A DNA stretch of 64,000 nucleotides from an uncultured Lachnospiraceae bacterium (GCA_910585005.1 CAJUCN010000007.1:88068-152067); one strand, 5' to 3'; counted from the first letter of the stretch, positions 14,941 to 24,347 are shown. Notes: generated by a model from the sequence alone, not told the origin. A program made the numbers and translations.

Positions 14941-16125
14941 ATGAGTGGATTGATGAAAGTTTTAACTGGTATACTGGGGGTAATGGCAGTGGTGGCATGT
15001 CTGGCCACAGTGGGGATCATAGGATATTCTATGGCAGGAGGACAAAATGCAAAGAATGGGCTTCCGACAGCGTCCCCTGGGGCTGAAAGCGGGGAGCAGA
15101 TTATGACGCCTGTGCCCACACAGGTGCCGGAAAGTGAAGAACCATCCCAGAGCGCAGAACCTACACAGGTGCCAAGGCCGGTGACGGAAGGTACAGACCA
15201 TATCCATGATTACGAAGAAACGATGGTGAAGAAAGCAACCTGTTATCGTGCAGGGAAGATCAAGTACGAATGTGAATGCGGGGATGAATATTATGTGGAT
15301 GTGATGTCCACGGGGCATGTGGCAGGCAGTTGGGAAATGACCAGGATCCCCACTGCAGATAAGGAGGGCATCCGGGTACAGAAGTGTATCTACTGTGATG
15401 ATATTGTGTCACAGGAAAATGTCCCATATGTGGATGAGACAAAGAAAGATGACCAGGACGAAAACGGTTCTGGCGGGGATAATAAGTCCCATATTCACCA
15501 GTATACCTCAGAGACGGTGAGGGAGCCTTCCTGTATTTTGGCAGGGCTTAGGAAATTTACTTGCAGTTGCGGGAATTTTTATACGGAGATGATTCCGGCG
15601 CCGGGACATGTGGCAACGGATTGGACGGTTGCGGAAGAAGCGACCACGTCTTATATGGGGACAGAACAAAGGACATGTAATGTCTGCGGGGTAGTTCTGG
15701 ATTCCAGGCCAGTGCCTATGCTTTCGCCAAGTCCGTCGGCCAGCGCAAATCCGACGGCAACGGCTGGAACCCAGGCAACGGCTAATCCTACGGCAACGGC
15801 TAATGCGACGAGTTCACCTACTTCCGGTAATTCGGGAACCCAGGCAACGGCGTCACCTTCCACAACCCCTACGGCAAAGCCTCATTCTCACCAATATAAG
15901 TCTTATGTGTTAAAGGAGGCCAACTGCACGGAAAAGGGGATCCGGTCTTTTGTCTGTAACTGCGGAAGCAGTTATGCAGAAAGTATCGAGCTTGACTTAA
16001 ACCGGCATACTTACCGGGCGGTGGTGATACCTGCAACCCAGCACACCCAAGGACAGACTGTTTATACTTGTGTCAGATGTAATTATAGTTATTTTGATAA
16101 TTTAATCCCGCCATTAGGCAGCTAA
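14941..16125 (+). CDS. Secreted or membrane-tethered protein with Cys/His repeats
   Basis: 394 residues. One hydrophobic segment (about 8-32), a Pro/Ser/Thr-rich stalk, and three repeats of a pattern H-x-H-x-Y, a Cys about 15 residues on, then Y/F-x-C-x-CG, and in two of them a later GH and CxxC pair. The repeats lie at about 87-155, 185-260 and 315-390. A second stalk of Ala/Thr/Pro/Asn repeats (about 262-312) separates the last one. The Cys/His spacing suggests metal binding or redox-linked folding; no enzyme is recognised. GGAG lies seven bases before ATG 14941. Probably displayed outside the cell. Confidence 0.72.
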   Translation: MSGLMKVLTGILGVMAVVACLATVGIIGYSMAGGQNAKNGLPTASPGAESGEQIMTPVPTQVPESEEPSQSAEPTQVPRPVTEGTDHIHDYEETMVKKATCYRAGKIKYECECGDEYYVDVMSTGHVAGSWEMTRIPTADKEGIRVQKCIYCDDIVSQENVPYVDETKKDDQDENGSGGDNKSHIHQYTSETVREPSCILAGLRKFTCSCGNFYTEMIPAPGHVATDWTVAEEATTSYMGTEQRTCNVCGVVLDSRPVPMLSPSPSASANPTATAGTQATANPTATANATSSPTSGNSGTQATASPSTTPTAKPHSHQYKSYVLKEANCTEKGIRSFVCNCGSSYAESIELDLNRHTYRAVVIPATQHTQGQTVYTCVRCNYSYFDNLIPPLGS

Positions 16126-16140
16126 CAGTAATTCAATCAT

Positions 16141-16186
16141 AATCCCTTCTGCTCCTGCATATAAAATCATAGGAGTAGGAGGGATT
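16141..16186 (+). promoter_or_regulatory. Hairpin that buries the ribosome site of the Ca-ATPase
   Basis: A 16-pair stem (16141-16156 with 16171-16186, two G-U pairs) and a 14-base loop. The 3' arm contains the Shine-Dalgarno AGGAGGG (16177-16183) of the ATPase at 16191. There is no T tail, so it looks like a translational switch more than a terminator. Confidence 0.7.
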
Positions 16187-16190
16187 AACT

Positions 16191-18920
16191 ATGTATGCGA
16201 ACCAAAACACAGCAGAGGTTTTACGGCAGTTTGGCACAGACCAGGCAACAGGACTTTCATCCGGACAAGCAGAGGAAAACAGGAAGAGATACGGATCGAA
16301 TAAATTGGAAGAACAAAGGAAGAAGGGGATTTTTGTGTTGTTTTTTGAGCAGCTTCAAGATCCTCTTATTTATATTTTGATGGCAGCGATTGCTATTTCC
16401 CTTTTTTTAGGTGAGGTGGGCGATGCCATGATTATAGCGGCTGTTATTTTGCTGAATTCCATTGTAGGCGTGGTTCAGGAGGACAAGGCCAGGAAAGCAA
16501 TTGAAGCGTTGAAAGGGCTTGCCAGCCCGAAGGCGTTGGTTCGTCGTGATGGGAAAGAGTTTGAATTGCCCAGTGAACAGCTTGTGCCAGGAGATATTGT
16601 GCTTTTGGAAGCTGGAAGACAGGTTCCGGCGGACATGCGTCTTTTACAGGCGGTGAATTTGAAAATAGAAGAGTCTGCACTGACAGGCGAGTCCGTTCCT
16701 GTGGAAAAAACGGATGGAGAATATGGGATAGCAGGTGGCAGTATTGGGGATAAGACCAATATGGCATATATGTCCACAGCAGTTACTTATGGAAGAGGGG
16801 AAGGGATTGTCACTGCAACAGGTATGGAGACTGAAATCGGGAAAATTGCGGGAATGATCAGCCAAAGCGGGAATGAACTTACTCCTTTGCAAAAAAGACT
16901 TGCCGATCTGGGAAAACTGCTCAGTATCCTTGCAGTAGGCATTTGCGTATTTCTATTTTTGGTGGCAGTTCTGCAAAAGCGTGATGTGGGAGATATGCTC
17001 CTTACTGCAATATCCCTGGCGGTGGCAGCAGTCCCTGAAGGGCTGGCGGCTATCGTGACGATCGTGTTGGCGCTTAGCGTTTCAAGAATGGTGAAAGTAG
17101 GAACTATCGTAAGGAGACTGCCTTCCGTGGAAACGCTGGGGGCTGTGAATGTGGTATGTTCGGACAAGACCGGGACACTTACCAAAAACCAAATGACGGT
17201 CAAGCTATGTTATGTTAATGGGAAGTTACAGGATGCAACAGAGCTTGACAGGGATACGGATCAAATGTTTTTGGAAGCATGTACGTTGTGCAATGACGCA
17301 TCAATAGGGGAAATACGGCTTGGAGATCCAACGGAGCTTGCTTTTCTTGATCTGACAAAAAAGTATGGATATCAGAGGGGAGAATTGGAAAAAAGATTTC
17401 CCAGGACGGATGAGAGGGCATTTGATTCTGAGAGAAAGAGAATGACAACGATCCATGGGAAAGGAACCGCGAAAATCGCCTTTTGCAAGGGGGCGGCCGA
17501 TGAAATGATCGATCTGTGCACCAATATGTGGGTACAGGGGAGAGAAACCCCTTTTTCCACCAGGGCAAGGAAAGAGGCCAGGCAGGCAATTGACCGGATG
17601 GCGGATGACGCTTTGCGGGTGCTGGCAGTGGCAATGAAGCGGAAAGGGGACCTTGCAGAGGAAAAAGGGATGGTATTTTTGGGGCTTGCAGGAATGATGG
17701 ATCCGCCAAGGGAGGAAGCTAAGGGAGCTGTGGAAAGTTTTCGGGGGGCATATGTGGATACGGTCATGATTACCGGGGATCATGTAGACACGGCCTTTGC
17801 TATTGCCAGGGAATTGGGAATTGCCAGGGAAAAAGGTGAGTGTATGACGGGGAATGAAATGGAATCGCTTACCTCCCAGGGGCTTTTGGAGAGGATTGGA
17901 AAGGTACGGGTGTTTGCCAGGGTTTCGCCGGAGCATAAAGTCCGCATTGTGGAGGCGCTTAAAGCACAGGACAAGATTGTGGCGATGACCGGGGACGGCA
18001 TCAATGACGCCCCTTCCCTGAAAGCGGCGGATGTGGGAATCGCTATGGGGAAGGGAGGGACAGACGTGGCAAGAAATGCGGCGGATTTAGTGCTGACAGA
18101 TGATAATTTTGCCACCATCGAAAAAGCAATGCGGGAGGGAAGGGGAATTTACGAAAATATCCGTAAAACGATCTTGTTTTTGCTATCCTCCAACTTTGGA
18201 GAGATTATTACCATGCTTGCAGCAGTTTTGGCAGGTTTTCCGGCGCCGCTTAAAGCAAGTCATATTTTGTGGGTAAATCTGATTACGGATTCGCTTCCGG
18301 CGCTGGCGTTAGGAATGGATCGAAATGACGGGGATGCTTTAATGCGGCAGGCACCCCGCAAAAGTACCGACAGTATGTTTTCCCACGGGGGGCTTTCTTG
18401 TACGTTGTGCTTTGGTATCGTGATAGGTATGATTAGCCTTCTTGCCTTTTTGACGGTGCCATATCAGGCGCTTATAAGAGAACATCTTCCCATAACGATG
18501 CAAAACCTTGAAAAAATGCTGCGGATGGAAGCGGTTCTTGCCAAAGCCCAGACGCATGCGTTTACGGTGCTTGGAATGAGCCAGCTTATTCACGCAATCG
18601 GAATGCGGGATGTAAACAGATCCGTCTTCAGGATGAAGCACCTGGACAATCTTTATATGCTGCTGGCCTTTGGGGCCGGGATTGCCCTGCAGATGCTGGT
18701 AACGGAAATCCCTTATTTCGTTACCTTGTTTGGAACCAGCCGGCTAAGCCTTTCTGAATGGGGGATGCTGGGTGCGCTTTCGTTAACCCCTTTGGCAGTG
18801 CATGAGATCCTGATTCTATCACAGTATCTTTCAAAAGAGCAAGCCGCAGGGGTTTTACAGCAGGCGGCAAAAGGCAAGGAGCATGAGGATGGCAGCCCCC
18901 AGCCAGGAGAAGTGGCATAA
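16191..18920 (+). CDS. Calcium-type P-ATPase (P-type IIA)
   Basis: 909 residues. Cation ATPase N-domain at the start, then LTGESVPVEK (actuator, about 165), PEGLAAIV in M4, the phosphorylated Asp in DKTGTLTKN (Asp325), the nucleotide domain, MTGDGINDAPSLKAADVG (hinge) and four C-terminal helices with NLITDSLPALALG in M6. These match SERCA/PacL-type Ca export pumps. All catalytic residues are intact. The ribosome site is inside a stable hairpin. The 3' end overlaps the 3' end of the convergent MntP-like gene by 66 bases. Confidence 0.94.
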   Translation: MYANQNTAEVLRQFGTDQATGLSSGQAEENRKRYGSNKLEEQRKKGIFVLFFEQLQDPLIYILMAAIAISLFLGEVGDAMIIAAVILLNSIVGVVQEDKARKAIEALKGLASPKALVRRDGKEFELPSEQLVPGDIVLLEAGRQVPADMRLLQAVNLKIEESALTGESVPVEKTDGEYGIAGGSIGDKTNMAYMSTAVTYGRGEGIVTATGMETEIGKIAGMISQSGNELTPLQKRLADLGKLLSILAVGICVFLFLVAVLQKRDVGDMLLTAISLAVAAVPEGLAAIVTIVLALSVSRMVKVGTIVRRLPSVETLGAVNVVCSDKTGTLTKNQMTVKLCYVNGKLQDATELDRDTDQMFLEACTLCNDASIGEIRLGDPTELAFLDLTKKYGYQRGELEKRFPRTDERAFDSERKRMTTIHGKGTAKIAFCKGAADEMIDLCTNMWVQGRETPFSTRARKEARQAIDRMADDALRVLAVAMKRKGDLAEEKGMVFLGLAGMMDPPREEAKGAVESFRGAYVDTVMITGDHVDTAFAIARELGIAREKGECMTGNEMESLTSQGLLERIGKVRVFARVSPEHKVRIVEALKAQDKIVAMTGDGINDAPSLKAADVGIAMGKGGTDVARNAADLVLTDDNFATIEKAMREGRGIYENIRKTILFLLSSNFGEIITMLAAVLAGFPAPLKASHILWVNLITDSLPALALGMDRNDGDALMRQAPRKSTDSMFSHGGLSCTLCFGIVIGMISLLAFLTVPYQALIREHLPITMQNLEKMLRMEAVLAKAQTHAFTVLGMSQLIHAIGMRDVNRSVFRMKHLDNLYMLLAFGAGIALQMLVTEIPYFVTLFGTSRLSLSEWGMLGALSLTPLAVHEILILSQYLSKEQAAGVLQQAAKGKEHEDGSPQPGEVA

Positions 18921-19433
18921 CCCTTTCCGGGCAAGCAGGCGTCCCATAAAAAGCCCTAAACGTATGGAAAAGAAATGGATGGCGGTAGTGAGAAACAAAA
19001 GAACCCAGGGGGCTATGGACAGGGTTCCTGTGCATAAGCCTGCGGATACGTTGTCGATGGACAGCGCCATACCGAGGAAGGCAGCCTCTTTCCCTGAAAG
19101 GACAGAGGGGGAAGAGCTGTTGATTTTTTGGGAAATCCGGTCTGTGGTAAGTCTGGAGTCTGGCTTATGAAGCTGTGGGATGGTATCATAAAACTTATAC
19201 AAGGATAGGAGGAAAAGGACCGTAAAAGAGATAATCCTGGTAAAGTTTTCTGGGATAAAGCGTAAAAGGAGGTCTCCGGCGTACAGGGAAAGGGTAAGCA
19301 TACATCCGGATAGGAGCGCAATGGTAAAAATAGAGGAAAAAGGGACCCGGACATGATCCATGCCGTAGGATAACCCGGCCGTAAATGCGTCCATGGATAG
19401 GACTGCTATTAGCAATAATAGAAGATAAAACAT
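18855..19433 (-). CDS. MntP/YtaF-like membrane protein
   Basis: 192 residues, six predicted helices. Two Asp-containing repeats, SMDAFTAGLSYG near the start and SIDNVSAGLCTG in the second half, are the signature of the MntP Mn exporter and of the sporulation protein YtaF. Length and the loop of about 40 residues between halves fit YtaF slightly better. Mn or Ca export next to a Ca-ATPase is a reasonable guess. Convergent with the ATPase, overlapping its last 66 coding bases. Confidence 0.85.
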   Translation of the reverse strand: MFYLLLLLIAVLSMDAFTAGLSYGMDHVRVPFSSIFTIALLSGCMLTLSLYAGDLLLRFIPENFTRIISFTVLFLLSLYKFYDTIPQLHKPDSRLTTDRISQKINSSSPSVLSGKEAAFLGMALSIDNVSAGLCTGTLSIAPWVLLFLTTAIHFFSIRLGLFMGRLLARKGLCHFSWLGAAILMLLAFCRLL

Positions 19434-19452
19434 AATGTGCTGCCTTATTTAT

Positions 19453-19482
19453 TTGCTATATCATATTCGTATATGGTATAAT
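19453..19482 (+). promoter_or_regulatory. Promoter upstream of the SDR fragment and MBL nuclease
   Basis: TTGCTA (19453-19458), 18-base spacer, TATAAT (19477-19482). Confidence 0.55.
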
Positions 19483-19540
19483 TTGACTACAATGAAAGAA
19501 GATTTTTGTCGGTGCATGAGAGGAAGGTACGGAATTTGTC

Positions 19541-19816
19541 ATGAGAGGTACGAAAGTGTGCGTTTTTGCCGGTATGGCAGGGGCGAAGGAGTATTCTCTG
19601 CTGGAAAAGTATGCCAACCAGGGATGTGGGATTGCAATTATGGACAGAAATAAAGAGTTAGGCAGAAGGATCAAAGAAGAATTGGAGAGGATCTATCATG
19701 TCAAAGTGTTTTTCTTTCATGGGGATGTGGACAGCGAGGAGGACAGGGATATTTTTTTAGCTGCGGTGAAACAGATGTATGGGAATACGGATTGCATTAT
19801 ATGCAATGCAGATTAA
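19541..19816 (+). CDS. Short Rossmann-fold protein, half of an SDR oxidoreductase
   Basis: 91 residues that match only the first half of a short-chain dehydrogenase: a nucleotide-binding turn (FAGMAGAKEYSLLEKY), the acidic residue after strand 2 (IMDRNKELG), GDVDSEED and CNAD in place of NNAG. A full SDR has about 250 residues with a Ser-Tyr-Lys triad; none of that follows, since the next gene starts 15 bases later with its own ribosome site. It is either a gene remnant or a small nucleotide-binding protein. The ribosome site is poorly spaced (AGGAAGG 14 bases ahead). Confidence 0.6.
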   Translation: MRGTKVCVFAGMAGAKEYSLLEKYANQGCGIAIMDRNKELGRRIKEELERIYHVKVFFFHGDVDSEEDRDIFLAAVKQMYGNTDCIICNAD

Positions 19817-19831
19817 AGGGAGGGTAAGAGG

Positions 19832-21430
19832 ATGAAACTGATATTTGTTGGGGCGGCACATGAGGTGACCGGAAGCTGTCATTATTTGAATGCCTGCGGA
19901 AAACACATACTGGTAGATTACGGGATGGAACAAGGCGTCAATTTATTTGAAAATTGTGAACTTCCGGTTCAGGAGTCATACATTGATTATGTGCTGTTGA
20001 CACATGCCCATATTGACCATTCCGGGCTTCTTCCTTTACTGGTGGCAAGGGGATTTAGGGGGCAGATCCTTACCACGGAAGCTACGGCGGATCTTTGCAG
20101 CATTATGCTTCGTGACTGCGCGCATATTCAAATGCAGGAGGCAGAGTGGAAGAACCGTAAGGCGAAGAGAAGTAATGGGATTGCACCCCATGAGGCAATT
20201 TACACGATGGAGGATGCAGACGGAGCGATCCGGCGTATCGTCCCATGCCCATATGGCCAGGAAATGGAACTTTGTGAGGGTATTAAGATCCGATTTACGG
20301 ATGTTGGGCATCTTCTTGGTTCAGCCAGTATAGAAGTGTGGGCGACGGAAGAAGGAACTACCCGCAAAATTGTCTTTTCGGGGGATATTGGAAATAAAAA
20401 CCAGCCACTTATCAAAAGCCCTGTTTTGACGGAATCGGCGGATTACGTTGTGATGGAATCTACCTATGGGGACAGGCTGCATGCAAAGGAGCGTGTAGAC
20501 TATGTAGGGGAACTGACCAGCATTTTACAGGAGACTTTTGACCGTGGCGGAAATGTGGTGATTCCCTCTTTTGCAGTGGGAAGAACACAGGAAATGCTGT
20601 ATTTTCTGCGTAAGATCAAAGTGGAGCGGCTGGTAAAGGGACATGAAGATTTTCCGGTTTATGTAGACAGTCCTCTTGCTGTGGAAGCTACCGGGATTTT
20701 CCATAAGAATGAATTGACCTGTTTTGACGGGGAAGCAATGGAAATGGTGAGGGCAGGCATAAATCCTATTGCATTCCCGGGGCTGCGGCTTACCGTTACA
20801 AGCGACGAATCCAGGGAGATTAATTTTGACAGCACGCCCAAAGTGATTATTTCCGCATCAGGTATGTGTGAGGCGGGGCGGATCCGGCACCACCTGAAAC
20901 ATAATCTGTGGAGGAGTGAGAGCACGATTTTGTTTGTAGGGTACCAGGCGGTAGGGACGCTGGGAAGGGTTTTGGTGGAAGGAATCGATGAAGTGAAGCT
21001 GTTTGGCGAGAGCATTGATGTAAGGGCTTCTATCCGGACCTTAGTAGGAATGTCCGGACATGCGGACAAGGATGGATTACTGGAATGGGTGGAAGGTTTT
21101 AAGGAAAAACCGCGCAGGGTCTTTGTGGTGCACGGAGAGGATTCGGTTTGTGATTCTTTTGTGGAATGTCTGCGGGTAGAGCATGGGATAAAAGCTTATG
21201 CGCCCTATAGCGGAACGGAATTTAACCTTCTTACGGATAAGTTAGAATATGAGGCTGTGCCTATTCCTGTTAAGAAGAAAGTTAAGACGGTATCGGATGT
21301 ATTTAAGCGTCTGTTGGCAGCAGGGCAAAGGCTGATCGCCGTGATTCACAAAAATGAAGGCAGTGCCAATAAGGATCTGGCGAAGTTTGCAGACCAGGTG
21401 AATTCCCTTTGTGATAAATGGGACATGTAA
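19832..21430 (+). CDS. MBL-fold/beta-CASP nuclease (YSH1/CPSF73-like)
   Basis: 532 residues. Metallo-beta-lactamase domain with the zinc motif THAHIDHSG (about 55-63), then a beta-CASP domain (VVMESTYGDR, SFAVGRTQE, ISASGMCEAGRIRHHL) and the C-terminal SGHADKDGLLEW, which carries further metal ligands. The last 90 residues are an extension. Such proteins are RNA endo/exonucleases; the exact substrate in Clostridia is not settled. Strong ribosome site GGGAGGG before ATG 19832. Likely co-transcribed with the SDR fragment. Confidence 0.9.
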   Translation: MKLIFVGAAHEVTGSCHYLNACGKHILVDYGMEQGVNLFENCELPVQESYIDYVLLTHAHIDHSGLLPLLVARGFRGQILTTEATADLCSIMLRDCAHIQMQEAEWKNRKAKRSNGIAPHEAIYTMEDADGAIRRIVPCPYGQEMELCEGIKIRFTDVGHLLGSASIEVWATEEGTTRKIVFSGDIGNKNQPLIKSPVLTESADYVVMESTYGDRLHAKERVDYVGELTSILQETFDRGGNVVIPSFAVGRTQEMLYFLRKIKVERLVKGHEDFPVYVDSPLAVEATGIFHKNELTCFDGEAMEMVRAGINPIAFPGLRLTVTSDESREINFDSTPKVIISASGMCEAGRIRHHLKHNLWRSESTILFVGYQAVGTLGRVLVEGIDEVKLFGESIDVRASIRTLVGMSGHADKDGLLEWVEGFKEKPRRVFVVHGEDSVCDSFVECLRVEHGIKAYAPYSGTEFNLLTDKLEYEAVPIPVKKKVKTVSDVFKRLLAAGQRLIAVIHKNEGSANKDLAKFADQVNSLCDKWDM

Positions 21431-21516
21431 GGGGATTGCTGTCCGGACAGGACGAGTGGGAAATGGGATCCGCATAAAAGAACGATTATTTGAGGCAAAT
21501 ACGGATTGGAGAAGTT

Positions 21517-22365
21517 ATGAGTTTAGCAGATGAAATTTTTATCCATATGTGCAGGGACATACTGGATAACGGGACAAGCACGGAAGGAGAGAAGGTACGT
21601 CCTCATTGGGAGGATGGCACGCAGGCATATACCATTAAAAAGTTTGGCGTGGTGAACCGGTATGACCTTTCAAAAGAATTTCCGCTTTTGACGCTTCGCA
21701 AAACAGCCCTGAAAAGCGCCACGGATGAGATGCTTTGGATCTGGCAGCGGAAGTCAAACAACATTCATGATCTGCATAGCCATATCTGGGATGAGTGGGC
21801 GGATGAGGATGGTTCCATCGGGAAGGCGTACGGTTATCAGATGGGCGTGAAGCATCAATATAAAGAAGGGATGATGGATCAGGTGGACAGGGTGATTTAT
21901 GACCTGAAAAAGAATCCTTTCAGCAGACGGATCATGACTAATATTTATGTACACCAGGATCTTCACGAGATGAACCTGTATCCTTGCGCTTATAGTATGA
22001 CCTTTAATGTGACCCAGAAAAAGGGGGAGGATAAGCTCATACTAAATGCCATCCTAAACCAGCGTTCCCAGGATGTTTTGGCAGCCAATAACTGGAATGT
22101 GGTTCAATATGCGGTACTGGTGCATATGCTGGCTCAGGTCTGTGATATGAAGCCAGGGGAATTAGTGCATGTGATTGCGGATGCACATATTTATGACAGG
22201 CATGTGCCCATCATTGAGGAGTTGATCGCCAGGCAGCCTTATGCGGCCCCCAGGTTTTGGCTAAATCCGGATATCAAGGATTTTTACCAGTTTACAAGAA
22301 ATGACGTAGGGGTGGAAGATTATGTGACGGGAGAGCAGATCGCAAATATCCCTATTGCGATATAA
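21517..22365 (+). CDS. thyA: Thymidylate synthase
   Basis: 282 residues. Methylates dUMP to dTMP with methylene-tetrahydrofolate. Shows RKTALKSATDEMLWIWQ, the catalytic Cys157 in LYPCAYSMTFNV, LNQRSQDVLAANNWN and the C-terminal DVGVEDYVTGEQIANIPIAI. Start is ATG 21517 (GGAG five bases ahead); a TTG nine codons upstream only extends the frame. Followed after 25 bases by folA, which regenerates the folate it oxidises. Confidence 0.97.
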   Translation: MSLADEIFIHMCRDILDNGTSTEGEKVRPHWEDGTQAYTIKKFGVVNRYDLSKEFPLLTLRKTALKSATDEMLWIWQRKSNNIHDLHSHIWDEWADEDGSIGKAYGYQMGVKHQYKEGMMDQVDRVIYDLKKNPFSRRIMTNIYVHQDLHEMNLYPCAYSMTFNVTQKKGEDKLILNAILNQRSQDVLAANNWNVVQYAVLVHMLAQVCDMKPGELVHVIADAHIYDRHVPIIEELIARQPYAAPRFWLNPDIKDFYQFTRNDVGVEDYVTGEQIANIPIAI

Positions 22366-22390
22366 AGGATCTAAGGGGAGGAAACAAAAA

Positions 22391-22882
22391 ATGAATTTAA
22401 TCGTAGCAGTGGATGAAAATTGGGCGATCGGCAATAAAAATGATCTTTTGATCAGGATTCCGGCTGACCATAAGTTTTTCAGGCAGGAAACGACAGGCAA
22501 AATAGTGGTATTGGGGAGAAAGACTCTTGAGACTTTTCCCCAGGGGCTTCCTTTAAAGAACCGGATCAATATTGTTATGTCAACCAATAAAGATTATCAG
22601 GTAAAGGATGCGGTGGTAGTTCATGACCTTGAAGGGCTGTTCGAGGCAGTTAAAGGGTATGATACGAAGGAAGTATATGTAGTAGGCGGGGAAAGTATCT
22701 ACCGCCAGCTCCTGCCCTATTGTGACACTGCCCATGTGACGAAGATTGACCATGCCTATGAGGCGGACGCTTTTTTCCCTAATCTGGATGAGATGCCGGA
22801 GTGGAGGGTTACAGCGGACAGTGAGGAGCAGACTTATTTTGACATTACCTACCATTTCTTGAAATATGAGCGGATAACGTGA
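22391..22882 (+). CDS. folA: Dihydrofolate reductase
   Basis: 163 residues. MNLIVAVDENWAIGNKND holds the N-terminal substrate/NADPH loop, IVVLGRKTLETFP the adenine-binding part and VYVVGGESIYRQLLPY the C-terminal GG motif. Usual DHFR length. AGGGGAGG precedes ATG 22391 by about nine bases; the longer frame overlaps thyA and lacks a ribosome site. Operon with thyA. Confidence 0.96.
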   Translation: MNLIVAVDENWAIGNKNDLLIRIPADHKFFRQETTGKIVVLGRKTLETFPQGLPLKNRINIVMSTNKDYQVKDAVVVHDLEGLFEAVKGYDTKEVYVVGGESIYRQLLPYCDTAHVTKIDHAYEADAFFPNLDEMPEWRVTADSEEQTYFDITYHFLKYERIT

Positions 22883-22901
22883 GGAATGGAGTTGGGAAAA
22901 T

Positions 22902-24347
22902 ATGGGGAGTCGGAAAGGACAAAAGGAAATGAGCAAGTACAGATGGAAAGTCATGCCCTTATTTCTTGCAGCAGCGTTAGCGCTTAGCGCTTGTGGCAGC
23001 AGCATGAAAGAAACCGGGGCGAAAGGCCAGGAGAGTGACAGGACTGTGGAAGAGGCCGAAAATAAGGACGGGGCGGGGGAGGCGCAGCCTGCCAATGAAG
23101 ACGGCCTGACAAAAGAGACAGCGGAGGAAGAAGCACAGGCCCCTGAGGGAGACATAGAAGCGGAAGACCAGGAGGAATCGAAGACTCCGGCAGCAGAGAA
23201 AGAAAAAAAGAGCGAAATTGTGATTCCTGATATTTCAATGGAACAGAGAGATATCCCCGATTTGGAAGCAATGGAATTTGTGAAGAATATGAAAGCGGGA
23301 TGGAATCTGGGGAATACCTTAGATGCTTTTACAGGCAATGGAAATGCAGGCCTTTCATCAGAGCAGAGCTGGGGGATGGTTCCTACCACAAATGAGATAG
23401 TTGCTGCCATAAAAGAAGGAGGATTTGAGACGATACGGATTCCGGTTACCTGGCATAACCATCTGGAAAAAGAAGCGGGAAGCGATTCTTTTTCCATAGA
23501 CAGCAAGTGGCTGGAGCGTGTCCGGGAGGTAGTGGATTACGGGATCAATAATGACTTATATGTGATCATTAATATTCATCATGATACTGGAAAAAGCGCA
23601 TATTATCCGGACAGCGCACATTATGAACAGTCTGAACAATATATCCGTACTGTTTGGGAGACGGTATCGGAGCAGTTTAAGGATTATGATGAGCATTTGA
23701 TCTTTGAGTCCATGAATGAACCCAGGCTGATGGGAACGCCTTATGAGTGGAATTTTCAGGAAAACGTAGAAGAATGTAAAGACAGTATCGATTGTATCAA
23801 TAAACTGAATCAGGTATTTGTAGATACTGTAAGGGCGTCAGGGGGAAAGAATGCAGATAGATATCTGATGGTGCCTGGCTATAGCGCGTCCCTTGCAGGA
23901 GAGGATACGGATTTGTTCTTGCTGCCAACTGACAGCGCGGAAAACAAACTGATCGTATCTGCCCATGCTTATACACCTTACAATTTTGCTTTGCAGCCAA
24001 AGACAGAAGGCGGATCTACTGACAGTTTTCCGGCACAGGCAGGCGCAGGCAGGTTAGAAATCGATTCTTTGATGAACAAGCTGTATCAAAGGTTTGTATC
24101 CCAGGGGATTCCCGTAGTCATAGGGGAATACGGGGCCATGAATAAGAACGACAACCTTCAGGACCGTGTGAATTATTACGCTTATTATGTTGCGGCAGCA
24201 AGAGCAAGAGGAATCACCTGCTGCATTTGGGATAATGGCCTTTTTGGAGGAGACGGGGAACTGTTTGGCCTCTATGACCGCCAGGCTGGCGAGTGGGGAT
24301 ATCCTGAAATTGTGGATGCGGTCATGAAGTACGCGTGGAATGATTGA
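22902..24347 (+). CDS. GH5-type glycoside hydrolase lipoprotein (endoglucanase-like)
   Basis: 481 residues. Lipoprotein signal with lipobox LSAC at about 29-32, an acidic Glu/Ala/Pro-rich linker to about residue 115, then a GH5 (beta/alpha)8 domain: WNLGNTLDAF, IRIPVTWHNH, INIHHD, the acid/base Glu in FESMNEPR and the nucleophile Glu in VIGEYGAM. It should cleave beta-1,4-linked glucans or related polysaccharides outside the cell. ATG 22902 and ATG 22929 are both possible starts; both leave a good signal peptide. The gene follows folA by 19 bases but is functionally unrelated. Confidence 0.9.
   Translation: MGSRKGQKEMSKYRWKVMPLFLAAALALSACGSSMKETGAKGQESDRTVEEAENKDGAGEAQPANEDGLTKETAEEEAQAPEGDIEAEDQEESKTPAAEKEKKSEIVIPDISMEQRDIPDLEAMEFVKNMKAGWNLGNTLDAFTGNGNAGLSSEQSWGMVPTTNEIVAAIKEGGFETIRIPVTWHNHLEKEAGSDSFSIDSKWLERVREVVDYGINNDLYVIINIHHDTGKSAYYPDSAHYEQSEQYIRTVWETVSEQFKDYDEHLIFESMNEPRLMGTPYEWNFQENVEECKDSIDCINKLNQVFVDTVRASGGKNADRYLMVPGYSASLAGEDTDLFLLPTDSAENKLIVSAHAYTPYNFALQPKTEGGSTDSFPAQAGAGRLEIDSLMNKLYQRFVSQGIPVVIGEYGAMNKNDNLQDRVNYYAYYVAAARARGITCCIWDNGLFGGDGELFGLYDRQAGEWGYPEIVDAVMKYAWND

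Noticed and set aside
19435..19653. 72-residue Cys/Arg-rich frame overlapping the SDR fragment
   Set aside because: Wrong frame over a better-supported gene and it contains the promoter of that gene.
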